A stretch of 64,000 nucleotides of DNA. Origin: Gynurincola endophyticus. Lineage in GTDB: Bacteria > Bacteroidota > Bacteroidia > Chitinophagales > Chitinophagaceae. The position numbers and the translations under genes are program-made. The stretch spans positions 372,001 to 436,000 of the forward strand of contig NZ_RCWL01000001.1 in the NCBI RefSeq assembly GCF_003991195.1, read 5' to 3'. Of this stretch, positions 56,276-64,000 are shown piece by piece. Positions within the stretch are counted from its first letter, which is position 1. The number at the start of each line of letters is the position of its first letter. Under the pieces are notes generated by a model. It saw only the letters and a program-made list of their open reading frames with translations, was not told the origin of the DNA and made no database searches.

Positions 56276-57493
56276 CTAATTGGAATTTTTGTAATGGCAA
56301 AGGTAATATTTTTTAACAGGGGTTGACAATTCTTGTCGGATCAGGGCATTGTCAACCGCTGCGATATCTTTTACGGTTCCGTCTTTGAACAAAATCTGTA
56401 TTCTCTCCTCATCTGCATTATAGGTGGTATTTTTCACTTCTCCCGAAAATGCCAGATAATCAACATCAGGTGACGATACACCCGTGGTGGATGAAATCTT
56501 TTCTTTTAATTGCTTCATTTCGTCGGCAGACGGCGCCTCCTGTAAGAACTTAACTTTGAATAAATTTCTATTAATCAGTCCGTCACATAATGTTTGCAAT
56601 ACTTTATCATCATAATGTAACCACATTTTAATCGAGGTCAGAATGTCAAAATCATCCAGGTTGCAAAAGGCATCCAGATCTTCTGCTTTCGCACCAATAT
56701 TTGATTTGCCTTCCAGAAAATACTGTAGGGTAGGAGTGGCTGTAGGAAGCAAATGCCCCTGTTCAACAAGATGTTTTGCTCTTTGTAAGGTACGCACCAA
56801 CATCCGCTCGGCACATAATACCGTTTTGTGTAAGTATACCTGCCAATACATAAGACGGCGGGATACAAGAAATTTTTCAATGGAATAAATCCCCTTCTCT
56901 TCTACCATGAGCTGACCGTCTTTTACCGTCAACATCTTGAGGATACGGTCATAACCGATCACTCCTTCAGAAACACCGGTAAAGAAACTGTCGCGGGTTA
57001 AATAATCCATCCGGTCACAATCCAGCTGACTGCTTAATAACTGATGCAGAAACGGTTTGTGATATCGGTTCGTAAAAATATCTATTGCCAGTTGTAACCT
57101 TCCCTGAAAAGTTTTATTTAATGACTCCATGATCAGCAATGAAATCTTTTCATGATGTACATCTTTGATAATTACTTTTTCAAGGGCATGCGAATAAGGT
57201 CCATGACCTACATCATGTAACAGAATGGCCAGTTTTGCAGCCTGCGCTTCCTCCTCGTTAATAGCAATTCCTTTGAGGCGTAGCTCATTGATGGCATTGC
57301 ACATTAAGTGATAAGCACCCAAAGCATGATGCAGGCGCGTATGTACCGCTCCCGGGTAAATTAACTGCGCAAAAGCCATCTGATGAATCCTTCTCAGCCG
57401 CTGAAAATATCTGTGACCAATAACTTCAAGAATAAAAGGATCATCAATCGTAATAAAGCCATGTACAGGATCATTAATGATTTTTCGCGTCAT
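56276..57493 (-). CDS. HD-domain hydrolase (dNTPase-like)
   Basis: A 405-residue metal-dependent phosphohydrolase. The HD motif set is visible: His in [15 protein letters not shown] in [16 protein letters not shown] near residue 92 and Asp in [13 protein letters not shown]. The arrangement resembles SAMHD1-like and dGTPase-like enzymes, which act on deoxynucleotides, but the exact substrate is not proven. It lies 40 bases upstream of lpxD and may share a transcript with it. Confidence 0.87.
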   Translation of the reverse strand: MTRKIINDPVHGFITIDDPFILEVIGHRYFQRLRRIHQMAFAQLIYPGAVHTRLHHALGAYHLMCNAINELRLKGIAINEEEAQAAKLAILLHDVGHGPYSHALEKVIIKDVHHEKISLLIMESLNKTFQGRLQLAIDIFTNRYHKPFLHQLLSSQLDCDRMDYLTRDSFFTGVSEGVIGYDRILKMLTVKDGQLMVEEKGIYSIEKFLVSRRLMYWQVYLHKTVLCAERMLVRTLQRAKHLVEQGHLLPTATPTLQYFLEGKSNIGAKAEDLDAFCNLDDFDILTSIKMWLHYDDKVLQTLCDGLINRNLFKVKFLQEAPSADEMKQLKEKISSTTGVSSPDVDYLAFSGEVKNTTYNADEERIQILFKDGTVKDIAAVDNALIRQELSTPVKKYYLCHYKNSN

Positions 57494-57551
57494 ACGCTGA
57501 TATTTTGTTAAAATTCCGATTTTTTTGGCTAAATCCTTGTATAAACCTTTT

Positions 57552-57559
57552 TACATTTG
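57552..57559 (+). promoter_or_regulatory. -7 box for porX
   Basis: TACATTTG fits TAnnTTTG, about 45 bases before the porX ATG. A TTTG lies 24 bases upstream (57524-57527), slightly far for a -33 element. Confidence 0.45.
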
Positions 57560-57603
57560 AAACATTACACTTTTAAAACTAAATTGTTTATAAATTATTG
57601 GAT

Positions 57604-59163
57604 ATGGCAGTAGCAAAAATATTGTGGGTAGATGATGAAATGGAAAGTTTACAATCGCATATTATGTTCTTACAACAAAAAGGTTATGAGGTGAACGCAT
57701 TGAATAACGGACATGATGCGATCGATTTTGTGCAACAAAATCCAATAGATGTGGTATTACTCGACGAATCCATGCCCGGTATCACCGGCCTTGAAACCCT
57801 CTCAAAAATAAAAAGTATTAACGCCTCTATACCTGTTATTCTGGTTACCAAAAATGAAACCGAAAACCTGATGGACGAAGCAATCGGCAGCCAGATTAAT
57901 GACTATTTAATTAAACCTGTTAACCCCAATCAGGTACTATTAAGCCTCAAAAAAATTATCGATAATAAACGACTCGTCGCCGAAAAAACCACTACGGCTT
58001 ATCAGCAGGACTTCCGTCATTTATTCATGGCACTAAATGATAACCCGAAGCATCAGGATTGGATTGAGATCTATAAAAAACTAGTTTACTGGGAACTGGA
58101 AATGGAAAAAGCCGACAGCCCCGAAATGTTAGAAGTATTTCAAACCCAAAAGAACGAAGCTAATACTGAGTTTTTCAAATATGTATCGAAAAATTATGCT
58201 GACTGGGTTTCTGCGAATGCAGTAGATGCGCCGGTAATGTCGCACCAACTGTTTCAGTTTAAAGTATTACCACACTTTGAACCTGGTGTTCCAACTTTTT
58301 TTATTCTGATCGACAATCTGCGTTACGATCAATGGAAAGCAATTCAGCCAATTTTTGCTGAAAGCTTCAGGATTCTGGAAGAAGATAGCTTCTTTAGTAT
58401 TCTGCCTACCGCTACCCAATATGCGCGGAATGCGATTTTTGCCGGCTTACTGCCTATTGATATAGAAAAAAAGTTTCCTGACTTATGGAAGAACGATGAA
58501 GATGAAGGTGGCAAAAACCTCAATGAAGAAATTTTCATTCAGGAACAATTAAAACGGTTACGTAAATCAGATCTCAAATTTTCTTACACAAAAGTCTTGA
58601 ATCATACACAGGGTCAGGATCTGGTAAATAACGTTCACAATTTGTTGAACAATGACCTGAATGTGATCGTATATAATTTTGTAGATATGTTGAGCCATGC
58701 CAGAACTGAAATGGAAGTGCTGAAAGAACTGGCCAGTGATGAAACCAGTTATAGAAGTGTTACCAGAAGCTGGTTTGAACACTCTCCGCTGTATCAGGCA
58801 CTCAAAAAAATCTCCGACAAAAAAATTAAGCTGATTGTGAGTACCGACCACGGTAGTGTACGTGTTAAAAACCCGGTGAAAGTAATCGGAGATAAACAAA
58901 CAACCACCAATTTACGTTATAAACACGGTAGAAACCTGAATTATGAAAACAAAGATGTGCTGGCATTTAAAGACCCAAAACTGGCCGGTTTACCCGTTCC
59001 AACAGTAAATTCTTCCTACATCTTTGCGAAAGAGGATAATTTTTTGTGTTATCCAAACAATTATAATTACTACGCAAACTACTACAAAAATACCTTTCAA
59101 CACGGCGGAATCAGCCTGGAAGAAATGGTGGTTCCGGTCATTAAAATGATCAGTAAAGAATAG
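57604..59163 (+). CDS. porX: T9SS regulator PorX (receiver plus PglZ domain)
   Basis: A 519-residue two-domain regulator. The receiver domain (1-120) has WVDDEMES and the phospho-acceptor Asp in VVLLDESMPG. A helical middle is followed by a PglZ, alkaline-phosphatase-like domain (about 200-515) with IDNLRYDQW and STDHGSVRV metal-site segments. In other Bacteroidota PorX with its kinase PorY controls type IX secretion genes. It fits the two sorting-domain proteins at 16-21 kb. The kinase is not in the window. Start: ATG 57604, not the upstream TTG. Confidence 0.93.
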   Translation: MAVAKILWVDDEMESLQSHIMFLQQKGYEVNALNNGHDAIDFVQQNPIDVVLLDESMPGITGLETLSKIKSINASIPVILVTKNETENLMDEAIGSQINDYLIKPVNPNQVLLSLKKIIDNKRLVAEKTTTAYQQDFRHLFMALNDNPKHQDWIEIYKKLVYWELEMEKADSPEMLEVFQTQKNEANTEFFKYVSKNYADWVSANAVDAPVMSHQLFQFKVLPHFEPGVPTFFILIDNLRYDQWKAIQPIFAESFRILEEDSFFSILPTATQYARNAIFAGLLPIDIEKKFPDLWKNDEDEGGKNLNEEIFIQEQLKRLRKSDLKFSYTKVLNHTQGQDLVNNVHNLLNNDLNVIVYNFVDMLSHARTEMEVLKELASDETSYRSVTRSWFEHSPLYQALKKISDKKIKLIVSTDHGSVRVKNPVKVIGDKQTTTNLRYKHGRNLNYENKDVLAFKDPKLAGLPVPTVNSSYIFAKEDNFLCYPNNYNYYANYYKNTFQHGGISLEEMVVPVIKMISKE

Positions 59164-59243
59164 GGTATATCATGTGGAAAAGTTTAACCGGTTTCCGCTA
59201 TAGTATTTTTAAATTTGTGTATCACTAATCGCGAATAGTATTC

Positions 59244-59522
59244 ATGAAAATAACAGCAGCAAGTTTAGATAAAATCGAGAAAGTGTTGGATGAAGCAGGG
59301 TACATTGTTCGTTATGAAAGAGGTACTTTTCAAAGTGGATATTGCATTTTAGAACAGAAAAAGGTAGTGGTATTAAACAAATTCTTACAACTTGAAGGAC
59401 GTATTAATACTTTACTGGATATTATTCCTCAGCTAAAAGTAGACATAGAAGATTTAAGTCCGGCTACGAAAACCATTTATGAGGATATTATTAAAAAAGC
59501 GCAACAAAATCCAACAGCTTAA
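59244..59522 (+). CDS. Conserved small hypothetical protein
   Basis: A 92-residue soluble protein that I do not recognise by name. The sequence is mixed alpha/beta: an N-terminal amphipathic helix, a YIVRYERGTFQSGYCILE strand pair, then helices with many Leu, Ile and Asp. A Cys sits near residue 36. It stands 80 bases after porX and 3 bases before the PhnP-like hydrolase, so it is probably cotranscribed with the latter. Confidence 0.75.
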   Translation: MKITAASLDKIEKVLDEAGYIVRYERGTFQSGYCILEQKKVVVLNKFLQLEGRINTLLDIIPQLKVDIEDLSPATKTIYEDIIKKAQQNPTA

Positions 59523-59525
59523 TTC

Positions 59526-60302
59526 GTGGCAGTGCCTCCGATACATATTACTTTTTTAGGTACCGGTACCAGCAGCGGTGTGCCAATGGTGGCCTGTGAT
59601 TGTGACGTTTGTCAGTCTACAGACCCTAAAGATAACCGCCTGCGCTCTTCCGTACTCATCGAATCTGCTACTACTACGATTGTAATTGATACAGGGCCCG
59701 ATTTCCGGTATCAGTTACTGCGCCAGAAAGTAAAAAAACTCGATGCAGTCGTATTTACTCATCCGCACAAAGATCATATTGCCGGGTTGGATGAAGTAAG
59801 GGCTTTTAATTTTTTTCAGCAAAAACCGATGTATGTTTATGCAAACGAACTCACACAGGAAGGTATCATCCGTGAGTTTCCTTATGCTTTTTATGAAACA
59901 AGATACCCCGGTGTACCTGAAATTAAAATGTTTACGATACAAAATGATACTTTTCAGGTAGGTGACCTTACCATTACTCCCATCCAGGTTTGGCACCTGA
60001 AAATGCCGGTACTGGGCTTCCGTATCGGTAATTTCACTTATATCACTGATGCTAACAGGATTGATGCGGAAGAGCTCGAGAAAATTAAAGGCAGCGAAGT
60101 ACTCGTACTAAATACACTCCGCCAGTCACCACATATTTCACATTTTAGCCTGGAAGAAGGAATTCAACTCGTGCAAACTTTACAAATTCCACAGGCTTAT
60201 TTTACGCATATCTCTCACCAGATGGGCAAACATGCCGATGTTAATCCTACCCTCCCCGATGGGATAGAACTGGCGTATGACGGGTTAAATTTTACCGTTT
60301 AA
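59526..60302 (+). CDS. PhnP-like metallo-beta-lactamase hydrolase
   Basis: A 258-residue metal hydrolase. The N-terminus has GTGTSSGVPM and the Cys cluster CDCDVC that binds structural zinc in the PhnP branch; the catalytic HxHxDH is in THPHKDHIAG, and a later Asp is in YITDANR. PhnP cleaves cyclic phosphodiesters, and a similar role is likely but not proven. The start is GTG, 3 bases after the preceding stop. Confidence 0.87.
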   Translation: MAVPPIHITFLGTGTSSGVPMVACDCDVCQSTDPKDNRLRSSVLIESATTTIVIDTGPDFRYQLLRQKVKKLDAVVFTHPHKDHIAGLDEVRAFNFFQQKPMYVYANELTQEGIIREFPYAFYETRYPGVPEIKMFTIQNDTFQVGDLTITPIQVWHLKMPVLGFRIGNFTYITDANRIDAEELEKIKGSEVLVLNTLRQSPHISHFSLEEGIQLVQTLQIPQAYFTHISHQMGKHADVNPTLPDGIELAYDGLNFTV

Positions 60303-60379
60303 TCTGATACTTGTTTTTATTCGTATAAATAAGAACGGGCCTAACTATTAAGATACAAAAAAATCCCGGATTATCCAAA

Positions 60380-61174
60380 ATGATTGATCGTGAATGGTTT
60401 AGCTATAGCAGAAAAGAAGCTATCGGCATTTTGGTGCTTGTACTACTGTTAATGGTTGTATTAAGAATGCCGCATTGATATCACTTTCACTGAAAGAAAG
60501 TGGATATTCCTTTTATTGTAATAGATTCAGTTAATGCATCACGGGCTGTAGATTTTCATTTTGATGCCAATAATCCCCCTTATGACAGCCTGAAAACATC
60601 CGGGGTGGATGCAGCACTTTTACGAAACTGAAAAAACTATCTTCTGAAAGGAGGAAAGCTAAAGGATACGGTTGATTTAAAGCGACTCTGGGGCATGACT
60701 GATAGTGTTTATAAAGTGCTGCAACCGTGGGTTAAGTTTCCTGCTGTAAAACCAAAGCCGCAAAAAAATAAACTAGACATTAATCGTGTGGATAGTGTGC
60801 AGCTGGCCATATTGATTCATAACCAATTAAAGCTTGCTGGCCGTATTATTCGCTATCGTGACCGGTTGGGTGGATTTGTAAAAACTGAACAATTAAAGGA
60901 AGTATATGGCTTGTCCGAAAAGTTATACCAAAGATTGATTTTGAACGTTTTTATCACGGCAGACTTTAAGCCTAAGCGGTTAAATATTTTGACACTTGAC
61001 TTTAAAGCACTCATTTCACATCCATATATAGATTACAACTTGGCTAAATTGCTGATAAGGTTCAGGGAGCATTGTGGTGAGAATTGTAATTATGAGAGTT
61101 TGTCAGCACTAATTGCTTTAGAAGGTGTTGATCTTCAAAGGCTTAAAAATTACCTCGAATTTAAAAGAGATTAG
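60380..61174 (+). pseudogene. Helix-hairpin-helix protein gene with three in-frame TGA codons
   Basis: The frame starts at ATG 60380 and stays in register to TAG at 61172-61174 (264 codons before the stop). Three TGA codons interrupt it, at 60476, 60491 and 60629 (codons 33, 38 and 84). Tryptophan fits each (MPH-[W]-YHF, HFH-[W]-KKV, LRN-[W]-KNY). The product has an N-terminal membrane helix and ComEA-like HhH repeats with KGGKL ... DLKRLWGM and RLGGFVKTEQLKEVYGL. The last 159 residues could start at ATG 60695. DNA-binding is likely. Decaying gene or readthrough. Confidence 0.7.
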
Positions 61175-61186
61175 TAAGAAAAATAT

Positions 61187-61202
61187 ACTAACAAACGTTA
61201 GT
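61187..61202. promoter_or_regulatory. Palindromic operator before acyl-CoA dehydrogenase
   Basis: ACTAAC - AAAC - GTTAGT, a perfect 6-bp inverted repeat, lies in the -33 area of a -7-like box (CATCTTTG, 61220-61227). The form resembles TetR-type operators of fatty-acid genes, which is inference. Confidence 0.5.
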
Positions 61203-61252
61203 TTTTCGAAAAAAAATACCATCTTTGTACTGGCTTCTAACGATTGAAACAT

Positions 61253-62392
61253 ATGAAAACAGCAACATTCGAAATAACTCAGGAAATAGAACAAATGACC
61301 AGGCAGTTTGCGTTACAGCATATCAAACCGTACGTAATGGAATGGGATGAAGCGCAGCATTTTCCTATAGATACCTTTAAAGCCATGGGGGAATTAGGAT
61401 TATTAGGCGTGTTAGTTCCCGAAAAGTACGGAGGTGCCGGGCTGGGTTATTTCGAATATGTGGCTGTTATACAGGAAATTTCCAAAGTATGTGGTTCGAT
61501 AGGGTTAAGTGTTGCTGCACATAACTCTTTATGTACGAATCACATTTTGATGTTTGGTACAGAAGAGCAAAAGCAAAAGTATCTTCCGCGTTTGGCGAAA
61601 GGGGAGTGTGTAGGTGCATGGGGATTAACCGAACCGAATACCGGTTCTGATGCAGGAAACATGCAAACTGTTGCAGTTCGCAATGGAGATGAGTGGGTAT
61701 TGAATGGTACCAAATGCTGGATTACTCATGGTATTACCGGAGAAATTGCGGTAGTAATTGCCAGAACAGGAGAACCAAGAGCAAAAGATAATTCTACTGC
61801 TTTTATTATAGAACGCGGAACACCAGGGTTTAAAGCTGGCAAAAAAGAAAATAAATTAGGCATGCGTGCCAGTGAAACTGCTGAAATGATTTTTGATCAT
61901 TGTGTAATTTCTGATAGCCAGCGTTTGGGAGAGGTAGGAGAAGGTTTCAAACAAGCAATGAAAATATTGGATGGTGGTAGAATTTCTATCGCAGCCTTAT
62001 CATTAGGAATCGCTAAAGGAGCTTTTGAAGCTTCAGTAAAATACTCAAAAGAACGTGAGCAGTTCGGAAAGCCGATCAGTGAGTTTCAAGGTATTTCCTT
62101 TAAACTGGCCGATATGGCTACAGAAATTGCAGCTGCTGAAATGTTAATACACCAGGCTTGCGGATTGAAAGAAAGAGGAATGCCGATGACAAAAGAAGCT
62201 GCTATGGCGAAATATTATGCCAGTGAAGTAGCAGTTAAAGTTGCGAACGACGCTGTGCAGGTATTTGGTGGTTATGGATATACAAAAGACTTTCCGGTAG
62301 AAAAATATTATCGTGATGCTAAACTCTGTACAATCGGCGAAGGAACATCTGAAATACAAAAGATTGTTATTGCGCGCGAAGTACTGAAATAA
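61253..62392 (+). CDS. Acyl-CoA dehydrogenase
   Basis: A 379-residue FAD enzyme of fatty-acid or branched-chain amino-acid oxidation. It has the domain order helical N-terminus, central beta domain with [13 protein letters not shown] and KCWITHG, and helical C-terminus. The catalytic Glu is likely in [20 protein letters not shown] lies in the FAD part. The pattern is closest to short/medium-chain enzymes. Start: ATG 61253, three codons after an in-frame TTG. A palindrome upstream suggests control by a TetR-like repressor. Confidence 0.92.
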   Translation: MKTATFEITQEIEQMTRQFALQHIKPYVMEWDEAQHFPIDTFKAMGELGLLGVLVPEKYGGAGLGYFEYVAVIQEISKVCGSIGLSVAAHNSLCTNHILMFGTEEQKQKYLPRLAKGECVGAWGLTEPNTGSDAGNMQTVAVRNGDEWVLNGTKCWITHGITGEIAVVIARTGEPRAKDNSTAFIIERGTPGFKAGKKENKLGMRASETAEMIFDHCVISDSQRLGEVGEGFKQAMKILDGGRISIAALSLGIAKGAFEASVKYSKEREQFGKPISEFQGISFKLADMATEIAAAEMLIHQACGLKERGMPMTKEAAMAKYYASEVAVKVANDAVQVFGGYGYTKDFPVEKYYRDAKLCTIGEGTSEIQKIVIAREVLK

Positions 62393-62433
62393 TTTATAAT
62401 TACCTGGTCTATGATTGCTTGTTTATAATACAT

Positions 62434-62461
62434 AAGAGCCCCCAACTTGTTGGGGGCTCTT
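62434..62461 (+). terminator. Terminator after acyl-CoA dehydrogenase
   Basis: A perfect 12-bp stem (62434-62445 with 62450-62461) with a CTTG loop; the T-run after it is short, so termination may be partial. Confidence 0.7.
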
Positions 62462-62535
62462 GCTATTTGATGGAGATTTTCAATTCTGTTCTACATTCTC
62501 AACTCATAATTCTTAATTACTAATTCTTCATTTAT

Positions 62536-62709
62536 TTAAGGCATAAAGTCATCTTCTTCTTTTGGCCCGTACTTATTAAAAAGTTTATCAATGGCCCCGC
62601 CGAAAATCGGAAACTTATCTTTCGCAAAGTTTTTTACGATTTCAACTGCTTTATAAGCCTGAACTTCAGTTAACCCTTCCGCCATTAATTTTTTTATTAA
62701 TTCATCCAT
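62536..62709 (-). CDS. Small acidic helical protein downstream of clpX
   Basis: A 57-residue protein. ATG 62709 to TAA 62536 is an open frame on the minus strand, 16 bases after clpX and in the same direction. It is rich in Lys, Glu and Ala and predicted helical (residues 2-30), with a GGAIDKLFNKYG segment and an acidic tail. I recognise no family. Its codon use and position suggest a real gene, perhaps linked to ClpX. Confidence 0.6.
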   Translation of the reverse strand: MDELIKKLMAEGLTEVQAYKAVEIVKNFAKDKFPIFGGAIDKLFNKYGPKEEDDFMP

Positions 62710-62725
62710 AGCATTGATAAAAGTA

Positions 62726-63967
62726 TTAAGCTACTTTCAAGCCTTTAAGTCCGCTACTATTAAATTTCTTCTCTGCATATGCCCGGGTAACCATAAATAC
62801 TTTTTCGTCGCTGGAAGGTAATTCAAACATTGCATCGTTCAGAATATTCTCACATATACTTCTTAATCCTCTTGCACCTAATTTGTATTCTACGGCTTTG
62901 TCAACCATAAAATCAAGGGCATCTAATTCAAATTCCAGTTCGATATTCTCAATATTGAATAACTTCTTGTATTGTTTGATCAACGCATTTTTAGGATCTG
63001 TTAAAATCGATCTGAGCGTTGGTTTGTCCAGTGGATTGAGATAGGTTACTACTGGTAAACGCCCTAACAGTTCAGGAATTAAACCGAATGATTTAAGGTC
63101 TGTTGCATTGATATATTGCAACATATTTTCTTTCATTGCATCCTGAACGTCTTTGTTGACGTTAAAACCGATCGCATTGGTATTTAAACGGCTGGCAATT
63201 ACTTTTTCGATACCGTCAAAAGCTCCGCCGCAAACGAATAAAATATTCTGCGTGTTGATTTTGATAAGTTTTTGTTCAGGGTGTTTTCTTCCGCCTTGCG
63301 GTGGAACCAACACGTCTGTACCTTCGAGCAATTTCAATAATCCCTGTTGTACACCTTCACCACTAACATCGCGGGTGATAGAAGGGTTATCTCCTTTGCG
63401 GGCAATTTTATCAATTTCGTCAATGAATACAATCCCTTTTTCAGCAGCTTCCACATCGTAATTACAAACTTGTAACAAACGGGTAAGAATACTTTCAACG
63501 TCTTCTCCTACATAACCGGCTTCTGTAAAAACAGTAGCGTCAACGATGGCAAAAGGAACATTTAAAATTTTAGCAATTGTTTTGGCAAGTAGTGTTTTAC
63601 CGGTACCGGTTTCGCCTACCATTACAATATTGCTTTTTTCAATTTCCACACCATCATCGGTAGGTTTAAAACCAAGACGTTTATAGTGGTTATAAACTGC
63701 CACTGCTAATACCTTTTTGGCCTGGTCTTGTCCGATTACATATTCGTCAAGAATACGTTTAATTTCTTTCGGTTTTTTAACATTCACAGAATAAGCAGGA
63801 ACTGTTGCTGTATCTGTATCGTTTTTTACACCCTGCTCCTCTAAAACAATTTCACGTGCGTGTTCGATACAGTTTTCACAGATATGGCCGTCAAGACCTG
63901 AAATCAGAATCTTCACTTCATTTCTGCTTCTACCACAAAACGAACACTGTAAGTTAGATTTCGCCAT
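62726..63967 (-). CDS. clpX: ATP-dependent Clp protease ATP-binding subunit ClpX
   Basis: A 413-residue AAA+ unfoldase. The N-terminal zinc finger has CSFC ... CENC (residues 9-36). Walker A GETGTGKT is near residue 116, Walker [11 protein letters not shown] follows, and a pore-loop GYVGED is visible. It unfolds tagged substrates and feeds them to ClpP. clpP is not in the window and would be expected upstream on the minus strand, beyond the right edge. A 57-residue gene follows. Confidence 0.96.
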   Translation of the reverse strand: MAKSNLQCSFCGRSRNEVKILISGLDGHICENCIEHAREIVLEEQGVKNDTDTATVPAYSVNVKKPKEIKRILDEYVIGQDQAKKVLAVAVYNHYKRLGFKPTDDGVEIEKSNIVMVGETGTGKTLLAKTIAKILNVPFAIVDATVFTEAGYVGEDVESILTRLLQVCNYDVEAAEKGIVFIDEIDKIARKGDNPSITRDVSGEGVQQGLLKLLEGTDVLVPPQGGRKHPEQKLIKINTQNILFVCGGAFDGIEKVIASRLNTNAIGFNVNKDVQDAMKENMLQYINATDLKSFGLIPELLGRLPVVTYLNPLDKPTLRSILTDPKNALIKQYKKLFNIENIELEFELDALDFMVDKAVEYKLGARGLRSICENILNDAMFELPSSDEKVFMVTRAYAEKKFNSSGLKGLKVA

Positions 63968-64000
63968 TTAAAATAAGCTTATAATTTTTCAACAATTTCA

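Noticed and set aside
60476-60631. Selenocysteine at the in-frame TGA codons
   Set aside because: No Cys-type redox context and no SECIS-like hairpin follows the TGAs; Trp fits the sites better.

Overview
The window looks like chromosomal DNA of a Bacteroidota bacterium, most likely family Chitinophagaceae. The evidence is a TonB-dependent receptor, type IX secretion (T9SS) cargo with C-terminal sorting domains, the T9SS regulator PorX, a bifunctional LpxC/FabZ, an ATP synthase subunit a with an N-terminal extension, TAnnTTTG-type -7 promoter boxes and almost no Shine-Dalgarno sequences. Base composition is AT-rich and nearly every gene has a housekeeping or envelope role. I see no tRNA, rRNA, prophage, insertion sequence or CRISPR array.

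Layout. 0-3 kb: the end of a TonB-dependent receptor and two lipoproteins, one probably surface exposed. 3-12 kb: a DUF5690 transporter, a PhoB/PhoR-like two-component pair, an exported protein with a caspase-like His/Cys signature, an MsbA-type ABC exporter and an exported HExxH protein. 12-16.5 kb: atpBEFHA, with no atpG, atpD or atpC next to it. 16.6-21 kb: two T9SS cargo proteins. 21-34.6 kb: lipid A-type acyltransferase, amidohydrolase, pdxA, rsmA, hydroxyacid dehydrogenase, greA, HIT hydrolase, ruvC, membrane proteins, uppP and ftsX. 34.8-44.6 kb: leuS, an endo/exonuclease/phosphatase-family protein, DUF937-OmpA, ruvB, an orphan response regulator, and a GroES-like gene paired with a HerA-like ATPase. 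44.6-52 kb: recQ, a copper-type P-ATPase, tsaE, ald and a small accessory island. 52-57.5 kb: lpxD, lpxC/fabZ, lpxA, an ABC ATPase and an HD hydrolase. 57.6-64 kb: porX, a PhnP-like hydrolase, an interrupted helix-hairpin-helix gene, an acyl-CoA dehydrogenase and clpX.

How the parts relate. Lipid A genes (lpxD, lpxC/fabZ, lpxA, a late acyltransferase), an MsbA-like exporter, uppP and ftsX cover envelope building. PorX and the two sorting-domain proteins belong to the T9SS. ruvB, ruvC and recQ cover recombination and repair, although they are dispersed.

The most unusual pattern is that three unrelated genes are interrupted only by in-frame TGA codons: recQ near its C-terminus, a membrane protein near 51.5 kb, and a helix-hairpin-helix protein near 60.4 kb with three TGAs. 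Reading continues in the same frame into plausible protein each time, tryptophan fits each site, and there are no frameshifts and no internal TAA or TAG. This could be rare UGA readthrough or Trp decoding, or recent G-to-A gene decay. rsmA appears to use TGA as a true stop, so full reassignment is unlikely. Other points of interest are a GraL-like terminator in the greA leader, a perfect Shine-Dalgarno before greA, probable leaderless promoters, and a TetR-type palindrome before the acyl-CoA dehydrogenase.
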